DNA of 46,614 nt. Origin: Saprospiraceae bacterium (GTDB taxonomy: Bacteria > Bacteroidota > Bacteroidia > Chitinophagales > Saprospiraceae). Position numbers and translations under genes: made by a program. This document shows positions 17,545 to 24,996 of the stretch, one piece after another. Numbering within the stretch: position 1 is the first letter of the stretch; the number at the start of each line of letters is the position of its first letter. A model generated the notes under the pieces. The model was not told the DNA's origin and ran no database searches. It saw nothing but the letters and a program-made list of their open reading frames with translations. The stretch is from NCBI GenBank assembly GCA_016787415.1, contig JAEUUT010000231.1, positions 1 to 46,614 of the forward strand, written 5' to 3'.

Positions 17545-18822
17545 TTAAAACTGCTCCACTTCCGTGCTGCCCGACATGGCCACCGTGGAAGAGTTGCCCT
17601 GCTGAACCGTATTTTGCACAAAATCGAAGTACCCCGTTCCAACAAAATTTTGGTGCTTCACAGCCGTAAATCCTTTTGATTGCAGGGCGAATTCACGTTG
17701 TTGCAATTCGGAAAAACCGGCCATGCCACGTTCGGCGTAGGCTGCCGACAGTTCGAACATGGAGGTGTTCAGGGCATGGAAACCGGCCAGGGTGATGAAC
17801 TGGAATTTATATCCCATTTCAGCGAGGTTTTCGCGGAAGGTTTCCATTTCTCGTACACCCATTTGGGAAGCCCAATTGAACGATGGCGAACAGTTGTAGG
17901 CCAGCATTTTGCCTGGAAATGCTTCCAGGACGCCCTGAGCGAATTCACGAGCCATGCCCAAATCGGGATGCGAGGTTTCCATCCACAACAAATCGGCATA
18001 CGGCGCGTAGGAGATGCCCCGGGCGATACAGGCTTCCAGGCCATTCCGCACGCCATAAAAGCCTTCTATGGTGCGCTCGCCGGTCAGGAACGATTGATCG
18101 CGTTCGTCAATATCCGAGGTAATCAGCGTAGCCGCTTCAGCATCGGTACGGGCAATGAGCACAGTAGGCACATCCAGCACATCGGCCGCCAAGCGGGCTG
18201 CTACCAGTTTGTCGATGGCTTCGCGTGTGGGCACCAGCACTTTCCCGCCCAGGTGACCGCATTTTTTGGCAGAAGAAAGTTGGTCTTCAAAATGCACCCC
18301 TGCGGCACCGGCTTCAATCATGTCTTTCATCAGTTCGTAAGCGTTCAGATTGCCGCCAAATCCAGCCTCTGCATCGGCAATGATGGGCGCCAGCCAGTCG
18401 CGGTAAGGTTCGCCATTGACGGAGCGAATTTGTTCACGGCGCATCAGGGCATTGTTGATACGTTTTACCACCTGTGGCACCGAATTGGCCGGGTAAAGCG
18501 ACTGGTCGGGGTACATTTGTCCGGACAGGTTGGCATCGGCGGCCACCTGCCAGCCGCTCAGGTAAATGGCATCCAGCCCTGCTGATACTTCCTGTATGGC
18601 CTGATTGCCGGTAAGAGCGCCCAGGGCCCCGACAAAAGGCTGATTTTGCAGCATATTCCAAAGGCGGTTGGCGCCGCGACGGGCCAGGCTGTATTCTACT
18701 TCGACTGCTCCACGCAAACGCAACACTTCTGAAGCCAGATAAGGACGGCGGATGCCTTCCCAGCGTGAATCGGTAGCCCAGCGAGCCTGAAGGTTCTGAA
18801 TTTGTTCCTGTACATTTTTCAT
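17545..18822 (-). CDS. aceA: Isocitrate lyase
   Basis: The 425-residue product has the full isocitrate lyase signature, including the catalytic KKCGH at residues 186-190 (Cys188) and the metal-binding region ADAEAGFGG. It cleaves isocitrate to glyoxylate and succinate in the glyoxylate bypass, needed for growth on acetate and fatty acids. Its length matches short bacterial isocitrate lyases. It lies 8 bp downstream of the malate synthase gene on the same strand, so the two form one operon. The operon is divergent from an ScfR/RamB-like regulator gene, the probable controller. Confidence 0.97.
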   Translation of the reverse strand: MKNVQEQIQNLQARWATDSRWEGIRRPYLASEVLRLRGAVEVEYSLARRGANRLWNMLQNQPFVGALGALTGNQAIQEVSAGLDAIYLSGWQVAADANLSGQMYPDQSLYPANSVPQVVKRINNALMRREQIRSVNGEPYRDWLAPIIADAEAGFGGNLNAYELMKDMIEAGAAGVHFEDQLSSAKKCGHLGGKVLVPTREAIDKLVAARLAADVLDVPTVLIARTDAEAATLITSDIDERDQSFLTGERTIEGFYGVRNGLEACIARGISYAPYADLLWMETSHPDLGMAREFAQGVLEAFPGKMLAYNCSPSFNWASQMGVREMETFRENLAEMGYKFQFITLAGFHALNTSMFELSAAYAERGMAGFSELQQREFALQSKGFTAVKHQNFVGTGYFDFVQNTVQQGNSSTVAMSGSTEVEQF

Positions 18823-18830
18823 AATGCGGG

Positions 18831-20462
18831 TTAATTTGAAAAGTGAGCGTTGGAGAGTAAGAGATTGTAAGCGGGTAATGTGAGGAAGTCTTCCAGGGTG
18901 GAAGCGGTGACGAGTTGGTCGAACAGTTGAATGGCTTCTTCAAATGCGCCCTGATCGAATATCCTTTCACCTAATGATTCGCGTATCGACATCAGTTCTT
19001 CATCGCGAAGCCAGTGGTAGGTTTCGAGGTCAAATTTTTTATTGCCATCGTATGTGGCGCCATAATGAAGCCACTGCCATAATTGGGCTCGGCTGATTTC
19101 GGCGGTTGCAGCGTCTTCCATGAGGTTGTACAGCGCTACACAGCCCTGGCCGCGCAACCAGTTTTCGAGGTATTGAATCCCCACACAGATGTTTTGCCGA
19201 ATACCGGCTTCCGTAATCGTACCCTGTGCAGGTTGTAACAAGTCTTGTGCGGTGGGGGCAAAATGGGTCAAAGGCTTGTCGATTTGATTGGGCCTGGGCA
19301 TGTGCTGGTTGAAGATTTCCAGAACCGGCTGTACCAGCCCCGGGTGCGCCACCCAGGTGCCATCGTGTCCGTCTGTTGCTTCGCGTAATTTGTCGGCCTG
19401 CACTTTTTGGAAAGCCGCTTCGTTGGCCTGCGGGTCGTTTTTTACCGGAATTTGTGCCGCCATTCCGCCAATAGCGTGGCAACCACGGCGGTGGCATACC
19501 TCGATGACGCGCAGGCTGTAGGCACGCATGAAAGGGGCGGTCATGGTTACCTGCGCCCGATCAGGCAACAAATACGCCGGATGGGCCCTTAGTTTTTTGA
19601 TATAACTGAAGATATAGTCCCAGCGCCCGCAATTCAGTCCCGCGGCGTGTTCGCGCAGTTCCCACAGGATTTCGTCGAGTTCAAATGAAGCAAGGATCGT
19701 TTCTATCAGCACCGTAGCGCGAATGGTGCCCCGCGGAATGCCCAGGTATTCCTGCGAAAACAGAAAAACATCGTTCCAAAGCCGTGCCTCCAGGTGGCTT
19801 TCCAGTTTGGGCAGGTAGAAATATGGTCCGGTATCTCGTTCAATCAGGGTGTGTGCATTGTGAAAAAAGTACAGGCCGAAATCCATCAGGCTGCCGCTGA
19901 GCGCTTTTTCTTTCACACGAAGATGCTGCTCGCTCAGGTGCCAGCCTCTCGGCCGTACCAGCAAGGTGGCATGATCGGGGCGCAGTGCATAGGTTTTGCC
20001 TGTTTGAGGGTCTTCATAACGAATAGCGCCTCGGACAGCGTCGCGCAGGTTGATTTGCCCTTCCAGCAGGTTTTGCCAACTGGGCGCCAGGCTGTCTTCA
20101 AAATCGGCCATGAAAACTTTTGCGCCCGAGTTAAGGGCATTGATCACCATTTTGCGTTCCGTCGGGCCGGTGATTTCAACCCTGCGATCCAGCAAATCGG
20201 GCGGAATGGGGGCTACTCTCCAGTCACTTTCCCGAATCTTGCGCGTTTCTGGCAGGAAATCAGGCAATTCACCTGCGTCCAGGCGGATTTGTCGTGCGGT
20301 GCGGGCTTTCAGCAGTTCCTGGCGGCGGTTTTCAAACCGTTCGTGCAGGGCGACCAAAAAAGCACAGGCTTCCGGAGTGAGTATTTCAGCAAAAGCCTGA
20401 TCTGGCGGCGCTGATATTTCCAGCATGGTTTCGCTGGCCAATAGTTCGTCTGTGTGCTGCAT
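18831..20462 (-). CDS. aceB: Malate synthase A
   Basis: I start at 20462 (MQHTDELLASETM); the frame is open 32 codons further but that region is the shared promoter. The 543-residue product carries the malate synthase A signature (EHAAGLNCGRWDYIF), the catalytic-core segment HDGTWVAHPGLV, and FMADFEDSLAPSW. It condenses glyoxylate with acetyl-CoA to malate, completing the glyoxylate bypass with aceA. Family length is usually 530-560, in agreement with the chosen start. The 175-bp gap to the divergent regulator contains a good promoter for the regulator and an imperfect palindrome that could be the operator. Confidence 0.96.
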   Translation of the reverse strand: MQHTDELLASETMLEISAPPDQAFAEILTPEACAFLVALHERFENRRQELLKARTARQIRLDAGELPDFLPETRKIRESDWRVAPIPPDLLDRRVEITGPTERKMVINALNSGAKVFMADFEDSLAPSWQNLLEGQINLRDAVRGAIRYEDPQTGKTYALRPDHATLLVRPRGWHLSEQHLRVKEKALSGSLMDFGLYFFHNAHTLIERDTGPYFYLPKLESHLEARLWNDVFLFSQEYLGIPRGTIRATVLIETILASFELDEILWELREHAAGLNCGRWDYIFSYIKKLRAHPAYLLPDRAQVTMTAPFMRAYSLRVIEVCHRRGCHAIGGMAAQIPVKNDPQANEAAFQKVQADKLREATDGHDGTWVAHPGLVQPVLEIFNQHMPRPNQIDKPLTHFAPTAQDLLQPAQGTITEAGIRQNICVGIQYLENWLRGQGCVALYNLMEDAATAEISRAQLWQWLHYGATYDGNKKFDLETYHWLRDEELMSIRESLGERIFDQGAFEEAIQLFDQLVTASTLEDFLTLPAYNLLLSNAHFSN

Positions 20463-20545
20463 AGGTCGAGCAATGGTAAAAAGTGAGAAACGGTGTGTCG
20501 AATCGGAGGTTTCATCTGCAGGAAACTTGATGGGACAAAGTAAAA

Positions 20546-20576
20546 GAGAATTTTTCATTTTTAGCGAAATTTTCTC
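20546..20576. promoter_or_regulatory. Imperfect palindrome between aceB and the regulator gene, candidate operator
   Basis: Arms gagaatttttc (20546-20556) and gaaattttctc (20566-20576) are complementary at 9 of 11 positions with a 9-bp spacer. It lies 15 bp upstream of the -33 element of the regulator gene and 84 bp upstream of the aceB start, where a regulator could act on both. Confidence 0.4.
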
Positions 20577-20590
20577 TATAAAAGTTTTTT

Positions 20591-20620
20591 TTGCTATTTT
20601 TCTGAATCCATGTAGGTTTG
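20591..20620 (+). promoter_or_regulatory. Bacteroidota-type promoter of the ScfR-like regulator gene
   Basis: TTG at 20591-20593 is followed after 19 bp by TAGGTTTG at 20613-20620, an exact match to the TTG / TAnnTTTG arrangement of Bacteroidota housekeeping promoters. The predicted transcript starts about 12 nt before the ATG at 20638, which supports that start codon. Confidence 0.7.
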
Positions 20621-20637
20621 CATATCAAACGGAACGC

Positions 20638-22107
20638 ATGAATAAAGAATCGCTTCGCCTCATTTTCGGGCTGAAAGTGCGCCTGTTGCGGCAGTCCAAG
20701 GAACTGACCCTGCAACAATTGGTGGATAAAACAGGCATAGCCCTGTCATATCTGCACGATATCGAGAACGGGAAAAAATATCCATCCCTAGAAAAAATTA
20801 CCCTGCTGGCCAAAGCGCTTGATACATCGTACGAAGCGCTGGTGTCGCCGCATGGCATCCGGCAACTGGATCCGGTCATCGACCTGCTGGAATCAGATTT
20901 TTTTCAAACATACCCGCTGGAGGTATTCGGCCTGCAACCTGGAAGTGTGATTGAAAGCATGGCACGCGCTCCGGAGAAATTGGGCGCTTTTATCAGCACC
21001 ATCCTGAAAATCACCCGGAGTTATCACCTCACCAAGGAAAGTATCAACCTGCTTGCCCTGCGTTCTTACCAAGACATGCATGAAAACTATTTCAGCGACC
21101 TGGAAAGAGCGGCGCAGAAAATGCGGCGCGAACAAGGCTGGGCGCCCGGCCAAACCTTGACGCCCGAAGCACTGGAAAAGGCTTTGCACGAGCAATATCA
21201 CATCCGTACGGACAGGACTATATTGGCCCAAAAGGAAATTTTACGTGGCGTACGATCCTGTTACAGTCCGGGGCATCGCACCTTGTTCCTGAATCAATCC
21301 TTGTCGGCCGCGCAGGAAAACTTCCTGTTAGGGCGCGAACTTGGTTTTCAATACCTGAAAATTGAAGGGAACCGGCCGTATGAAACCAGTGTGCTGCAAA
21401 CTGAAAATTTCGAAACGCTGCTGCATAATTTTCAGGCGTCCTATTTCGCTTCTGCCTTGTTGATGGAAGAAACTGCCTTTGCCAGGGCTGTGCGCGACTG
21501 TGCAGCCTTGCCGAACTGGCAGCCTGAGGCGTGGCTGGCTTTGCTCGACCGTTTTTTGGTGACGCCCGAAATGTTGCTGCAAAGACTGAGCAATATTATT
21601 CCTACTCATTTTGGTGAAAAAGACCTGTTTTTTATCCGCATGGAAGGAAATAAATTGCTTGATTACTTTGACATGACCAAAGAGTTGCACCTGGGCGGAC
21701 AGCAAAGTCCGTATCAGAATGCTTACGGCGCACACTATTGCAGGCGCTGGATTTCGATCGATATTCTTCGGCAACTTTCATCCGCTACGCAGTTTCCCAT
21801 TGCCGCCGCTCAATTGAGTGAGTACTGGAAAACGCCGAATCAGTACCTGTGTATCAGCATGGCCAAACCGGATGCTTCGGGGCGCCTGGCGGGCGTGAGT
21901 GTAACCATCGGTGTGCGTGTGACGGACACCTTGCGCGCCTCGTTTCGTTTTCTGCAAGACCCGGCCCTGCTGCGACGGACGGTTCACACCATTTGCGAAA
22001 CCTGCGACATGGCAGATTGTTCCGAGCGGGCTGCAGAGCCCCTGGAATTAGAAGAAAAAAGGCGGAAGGAAGAGGTGCAGGCGGCGTTGAGGGGAGTGGT
22101 AGGGTGA
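20638..22107 (+). CDS. XRE-family regulator with degenerate ImmA/IrrE domain (ScfR/RamB-like)
   Basis: The frame opens at 20425, but the promoter at 20591-20620 sets the start at 20638, giving 489 residues. Residues 5-70 are an XRE helix-turn-helix (LRQSKELTLQQLVDKTGIALSYLHDIENG). Residues 200-300 correspond to an ImmA/IrrE (DUF955) domain in which the usual HELGH is RELGF (233-237), so zinc-dependent proteolysis is unlikely; NFQASYFASALLMEE is the family's next motif. The C-terminal part is DUF2083-like and ends with a Cys cluster (Cys453, Cys456, Cys461). Relatives such as RamB and ScfR control acetate, propionate and glyoxylate genes in response to acyl-CoA or carbon status. Its place opposite aceBA fits that role. 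Confidence 0.88.
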   Translation: MNKESLRLIFGLKVRLLRQSKELTLQQLVDKTGIALSYLHDIENGKKYPSLEKITLLAKALDTSYEALVSPHGIRQLDPVIDLLESDFFQTYPLEVFGLQPGSVIESMARAPEKLGAFISTILKITRSYHLTKESINLLALRSYQDMHENYFSDLERAAQKMRREQGWAPGQTLTPEALEKALHEQYHIRTDRTILAQKEILRGVRSCYSPGHRTLFLNQSLSAAQENFLLGRELGFQYLKIEGNRPYETSVLQTENFETLLHNFQASYFASALLMEETAFARAVRDCAALPNWQPEAWLALLDRFLVTPEMLLQRLSNIIPTHFGEKDLFFIRMEGNKLLDYFDMTKELHLGGQQSPYQNAYGAHYCRRWISIDILRQLSSATQFPIAAAQLSEYWKTPNQYLCISMAKPDASGRLAGVSVTIGVRVTDTLRASFRFLQDPALLRRTVHTICETCDMADCSERAAEPLELEEKRRKEEVQAALRGVVG

Positions 22108-22113
22108 AAAAAG

Positions 22114-22280
22114 TAATTTTCCGTAGAGTAATTTCCCGCAGAACTCGCAGATTTTCCCGCAGAACTCGCAGAACGTAGAGTACACAGTTAACATCAATGA
22201 ATAACAATGTGTACTCTACGTTCTGCGAGTTCTGCGGGAAAATCTGCGAGTTCTGCGTGAAATTACTCTACGGAAAATTA
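22114..22280. repeat. Very long inverted repeat, 73-bp arms
   Basis: Arms 22114-22186 and 22208-22280 match at 72 of 73 positions around a 21-nt loop. Inside each arm is a 21-bp tandem repeat (two copies built on cgcagaactcgcaga), and the loop-proximal end carries cgtagagtacaca. It fills the whole gap between the convergent regulator and GxxExxY genes, starting 7 bp after one stop codon and ending 2 bp before the other. Confidence 0.95.
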
Positions 22281-22281
22281 A

Positions 22282-22659
22282 TCACAATCCATTTACCTTT
22301 CTAAAAATCCCTTTATTGATATCTTCCGTATTGAAATTGACCAGCATCCCCAGTTTCATTCCTGAAAGTTTCAGATAGGTAAGCAATTGTTTATGATGCA
22401 CCTCCAGCAGTTTTTCTACGGATTTGACTTCAATAATAACCTTATTTTCAACCAAAAGGTCAATTCGATACCCAACATCCATTGACACTTGCTCGTACAC
22501 CAATGGTAAGGGAACCTGTTGATCCACCCTTATTTGCATTTTCCTGAGTTCATAAGCCAAAACAGATTCATAGGCACTTTCGTACAGTCCAGGCCCCAAT
22601 GCTTGATAAACTTTGAAAATGGTGCCTCTAATCAGGAAAGAAAGATTGTTTTCTGTCAT
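22282..22659 (-). CDS. GxxExxY protein (PD-(D/E)XK nuclease-like)
   Basis: The 125-residue product has the family-defining GPGLYESAY near residues 22-30 and a PD-(D/E)XK-like core: Asp67 in YRIDLLVENK and Glu77-x-Lys79 in IIEVKSV. The family is widespread in Bacteroidota, Cyanobacteria and other phyla as a short single-gene protein; its function is not established, though a nuclease-like fold is likely. Length is typical. A TAAATTTG box at 22699-22706 on this strand gives a promoter about 35 nt before the start codon. Confidence 0.88.
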   Translation of the reverse strand: MTENNLSFLIRGTIFKVYQALGPGLYESAYESVLAYELRKMQIRVDQQVPLPLVYEQVSMDVGYRIDLLVENKVIIEVKSVEKLLEVHHKQLLTYLKLSGMKLGMLVNFNTEDINKGIFRKVNGL

Positions 22660-22698
22660 AATGAGCGTGTATTAAAATGTGTAAAAAACTTGTTGTCG

Positions 22699-22706
22699 CA
22701 AATTTA
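22699..22706 (-). promoter_or_regulatory. Probable -7 element of the GxxExxY gene
   Basis: On the minus strand this reads TAAATTTG followed by CGAC, an exact TAnnTTTG match at a suitable distance from the start codon at 22659. Confidence 0.5.
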
Positions 22707-22755
22707 CCAAAGTTAGCAATCAATCGTACGCCACTCCCCCACCCCAAAAAATCCC

Positions 22756-22763
22756 TACCTTTG
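22756..22763 (+). promoter_or_regulatory. Probable -7 element of the DEAD-box helicase gene
   Basis: TACCTTTG ends 6 nt before the ATG at 22770. With the usual spacing to the transcription start, the mRNA would be leaderless or nearly so. This also supports the start codon chosen. Confidence 0.6.
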
Positions 22764-22769
22764 CCCTCC

Positions 22770-24008
22770 ATGAAATTCGACGATTACCGCATCTCGCCTG
22801 AAATCAAACGCAACCTGGAGGAAATGGGCCTCAAACGCCCCACCGACATCCAGTTCAAATCCATTCCGCCCATTCTGAAAGGAGAGGACGTACTCGCTAT
22901 TGCGCAAACAGGCACAGGCAAAACGGCAGCCTTCGCCATTCCAATCCTGCACATGTTGCAGGCTCAAAAACGGTCGGCCCGATCGGAAGGCATCAAGTGC
23001 GTTGTCATGGTTCCCACCCGCGAACTGGCCCTGCAAATCACCGAAGTATTTGAACGCATCGGCAGGCACACCAAAGTCAAGGTATTCAGCGTGTTTGGCG
23101 GTGTGGAACAAGGCCCACAGATTGCCCGGCTGGAAAAAGGCATTGATGTGCTGGTAACAACGCCCGGTCGGATGTTCGACCTTGTCAGCCAGGGCTACAT
23201 TCACCTCGACCGGGTACAGATGCTGGTGCTCGACGAAGCCGACCACATGCTCGATCTGGGTTTTATCAAAGACATACGGGATTTGATCCGTTTTTTGCCC
23301 AAACAGCGGCAAACCCTGTTTTTTTCGGCCACGATCAACGAAAAAATCAAAACGCTGGCCTATTCGCTGGTACGCGGTGCAGCCATTCGCATCCAGGTGT
23401 CGCCCAAAAATCCAGTAGCAAAAAACATCCAGCATGCAGTGGCCTTCATCAGCATGGATGACAAGCGTTTCTTTCTCGCACGTTTGATTGAAGAAAATCC
23501 GGACAATAAAATACTGGTATTTGTACGTACGAAAGTTCGTGCCGAGCGCGTCCATAAAGCCCTCGAACGCGCCAACATCGCGAGCATTACCATCCACGGC
23601 GACAAGGATCAGCAAGATCGCCTGAAGGCCATGCAGCAATTCCGCGAAGGCAGCGTCAAAGTGCTGATCGCTACCGACGTCAGCGCCCGTGGTATCGATA
23701 TACCCGACGTCGATTTTGTGGTCAACTACGACTTGCCCGATGTGGCTGAAAACTACGTGCACCGCGTAGGCCGCACCGGCCGCGGCAAACAAAAAGGCCG
23801 TGCTGTCTCCTTTTGCAGTCCCGAAGAAAAGCCCATTCTTGCCGAAATAGAGACGTACCTCACAGAGCCCATCGAAGTGCAGGCTATCCACAAAGACGAT
23901 TATGAAGAAATTGTGGCACAGCACGAATTTACCAGCGACAAAATGAAATCCCTGATGCAGGAAATAGAGGAAGCGGAGAAATGGGAAAGAAAGAAGAGGA
24001 AAAAATGA
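22770..24008 (+). CDS. DEAD-box ATP-dependent RNA helicase
   Basis: The frame is open from 22677, but residues before MKFDDYRISPEIKRNLEEMG are not helicase-like and the -7 box ends 6 nt before 22770, so I use that ATG (412 residues). All core motifs are present: Q motif (F3, PTDIQ), AQTGTGKT (45-52), PTRELALQ, TPGR, DEAD (155-158), SAT (186-188), ARGID and HRVGRTGRG (331-339). The basic tail (KWERKKRKK) is short, as in RhlE/CsdA-type Bacteroidota helicases. It unwinds RNA duplexes, probably in ribosome assembly or mRNA turnover, often under cold stress. It is followed by a long inverted repeat and an intrinsic-type hairpin. Confidence 0.95.
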   Translation: MKFDDYRISPEIKRNLEEMGLKRPTDIQFKSIPPILKGEDVLAIAQTGTGKTAAFAIPILHMLQAQKRSARSEGIKCVVMVPTRELALQITEVFERIGRHTKVKVFSVFGGVEQGPQIARLEKGIDVLVTTPGRMFDLVSQGYIHLDRVQMLVLDEADHMLDLGFIKDIRDLIRFLPKQRQTLFFSATINEKIKTLAYSLVRGAAIRIQVSPKNPVAKNIQHAVAFISMDDKRFFLARLIEENPDNKILVFVRTKVRAERVHKALERANIASITIHGDKDQQDRLKAMQQFREGSVKVLIATDVSARGIDIPDVDFVVNYDLPDVAENYVHRVGRTGRGKQKGRAVSFCSPEEKPILAEIETYLTEPIEVQAIHKDDYEEIVAQHEFTSDKMKSLMQEIEEAEKWERKKRKK

Positions 24009-24016
24009 GTCTTGAA

Positions 24017-24142
24017 GACAGTCCTGAGTCCTAAGTCCTAAGTCCGTAGAGTACACCTTGATACCCTTGGCATCCATAATGAGGAAGACCAAGGGTATCA
24101 AGGTGTACTCTACGGACTTAGGACTTAGGACTCAGGACTGTC
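24017..24142. repeat. Very long inverted repeat, perfect 54-bp arms
   Basis: Arms 24017-24070 and 24089-24142 are perfectly complementary around an 18-nt loop. The outer half of each arm is four tandem heptanucleotides (agtcctg, agtccta, agtccta, agtccgt); the inner half is agagtacacc then ttgatacccttgg. It is closely related to the element at 24861-24994 on the other side of the small gene 24241-24861. Confidence 0.95.
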
Positions 24143-24146
24143 GACT

Positions 24147-24195
24147 GCCAATCGTTACCCTGATTTTTTTTGAAAAAATCAGGGTAACGATTGGC
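24147..24195 (+). terminator. Strong hairpin with T-run, probable terminator
   Basis: Perfect 23-bp arms at 24147-24169 and 24173-24195 enclose a 3-nt loop, and the loop-proximal part is T-rich on one side and A-rich on the other, as in bidirectional intrinsic terminators. It would end transcripts from the helicase gene before the next gene starts. Confidence 0.6.
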
Positions 24196-24240
24196 TTGTG
24201 TGTCTCTGTTCATAACGTTGAATAAAACACACAAGAAGTT

Positions 24241-24861
24241 ATGCGAACAAAATTGCTTTTTCTATCGCTGGTTCTTTCTACCTCCAGCCTTTTTGCCCAA
24301 CAGGATTCAAGTTCGGCCACATCCAAAACGGGTATGCATGAAACGCAAACCCTTTTCAAAAACAATAAGGTACGCGGCGGTTTCGGCGGCCCGATTTTCT
24401 CCTGGAGCCAGGCCAATGGTAAAACCGGTTATGGTGCCGGTGGTGGTGGCGGCGTTGTGATGGATCGTTTTTTTGTAGGATTGTTTGGAATGGGCGAAAC
24501 CTTCGACCGCGTAAACGTGGGACAAGACCAACTGGTACTCGGTTACGGCGGCCTGTGGCTCGGCTATACCATTCCTTCTCACAAATTGCTGCACTTGTAC
24601 ACCTCCATGAAAATCGGCGGTGGTGGAATTGGCATTACCAATTTCAATGACGACTGGGAATTTGACGAAGACCTGAACGACGTCGTTCTGGTAGCCGTGC
24701 CCGAAGCAGGCCTCGAACTCAACGTAGCGCGCTGGTTTCGTATGAGCGGCAGCATCGGCTACCGCTTCGTCGATGGTTTTGAAGGTTGGGGTAACTACAA
24801 AAAGAATGACCTGAACGCACCTGTGTATTCGTTGACGTTCCGGTTTGGGTGGTTTAAGTGA
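24241..24861 (+). CDS. Small outer-membrane beta-barrel-like protein of unknown function
   Basis: The 206-residue product has a signal peptide (ending SSLFAQ) and then alternating, Gly- and aromatic-rich strands (GGFGGPIFSWSQ, GAGGGGGVVMDRFFVGLFG, LVLGYGGLWLGYTI, GSIGYRFVDGF) ending YSLTFRFGWFK. A terminal aromatic strand of this kind is typical of outer-membrane barrels. I do not recognise a family. The gene is bracketed by two related long inverted repeats (24017-24142 and 24861-24994), the second beginning at its last base, which is unusual. Confidence 0.75.
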   Translation: MRTKLLFLSLVLSTSSLFAQQDSSSATSKTGMHETQTLFKNNKVRGGFGGPIFSWSQANGKTGYGAGGGGGVVMDRFFVGLFGMGETFDRVNVGQDQLVLGYGGLWLGYTIPSHKLLHLYTSMKIGGGGIGITNFNDDWEFDEDLNDVVLVAVPEAGLELNVARWFRMSGSIGYRFVDGFEGWGNYKKNDLNAPVYSLTFRFGWFK

Positions 24862-24994
24862 GTCCTGAGTCAACAGTCCTAAGTCCTGAGTCCGTAGAGT
24901 ACACCTTGTTACCCTTGGCAATAGTTACTATCAATAACAAGGGTAACAAGGTGTACTCTACGGACTCAGGACTCAGGACTGTCGACTCAAGACT
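24861..24994. repeat. Very long inverted repeat, 57-bp arms
   Basis: Arms 24861-24917 and 24938-24994 match at 54 of 57 positions around a 20-nt loop. The heptanucleotide part (agtcctg/agtccta units) and the inner ccgtagagtacacc are the same as in 24017-24142, while the loop differs. It occupies the whole gap between the convergent small barrel gene and acs, ending 2 bp before the acs stop codon. Confidence 0.94.
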
Positions 24995-24996
24995 TC

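Noticed and set aside
22755..24101. A 448-codon minus-strand frame opposite the helicase gene
   Set aside because: It is antisense to a gene with all DEAD-box motifs and its translation has no recognisable domain. The same holds for the long frame 17680-18585 opposite aceA, 25222-26601 opposite acs and 9346-10356 opposite the DUF3298-type gene.
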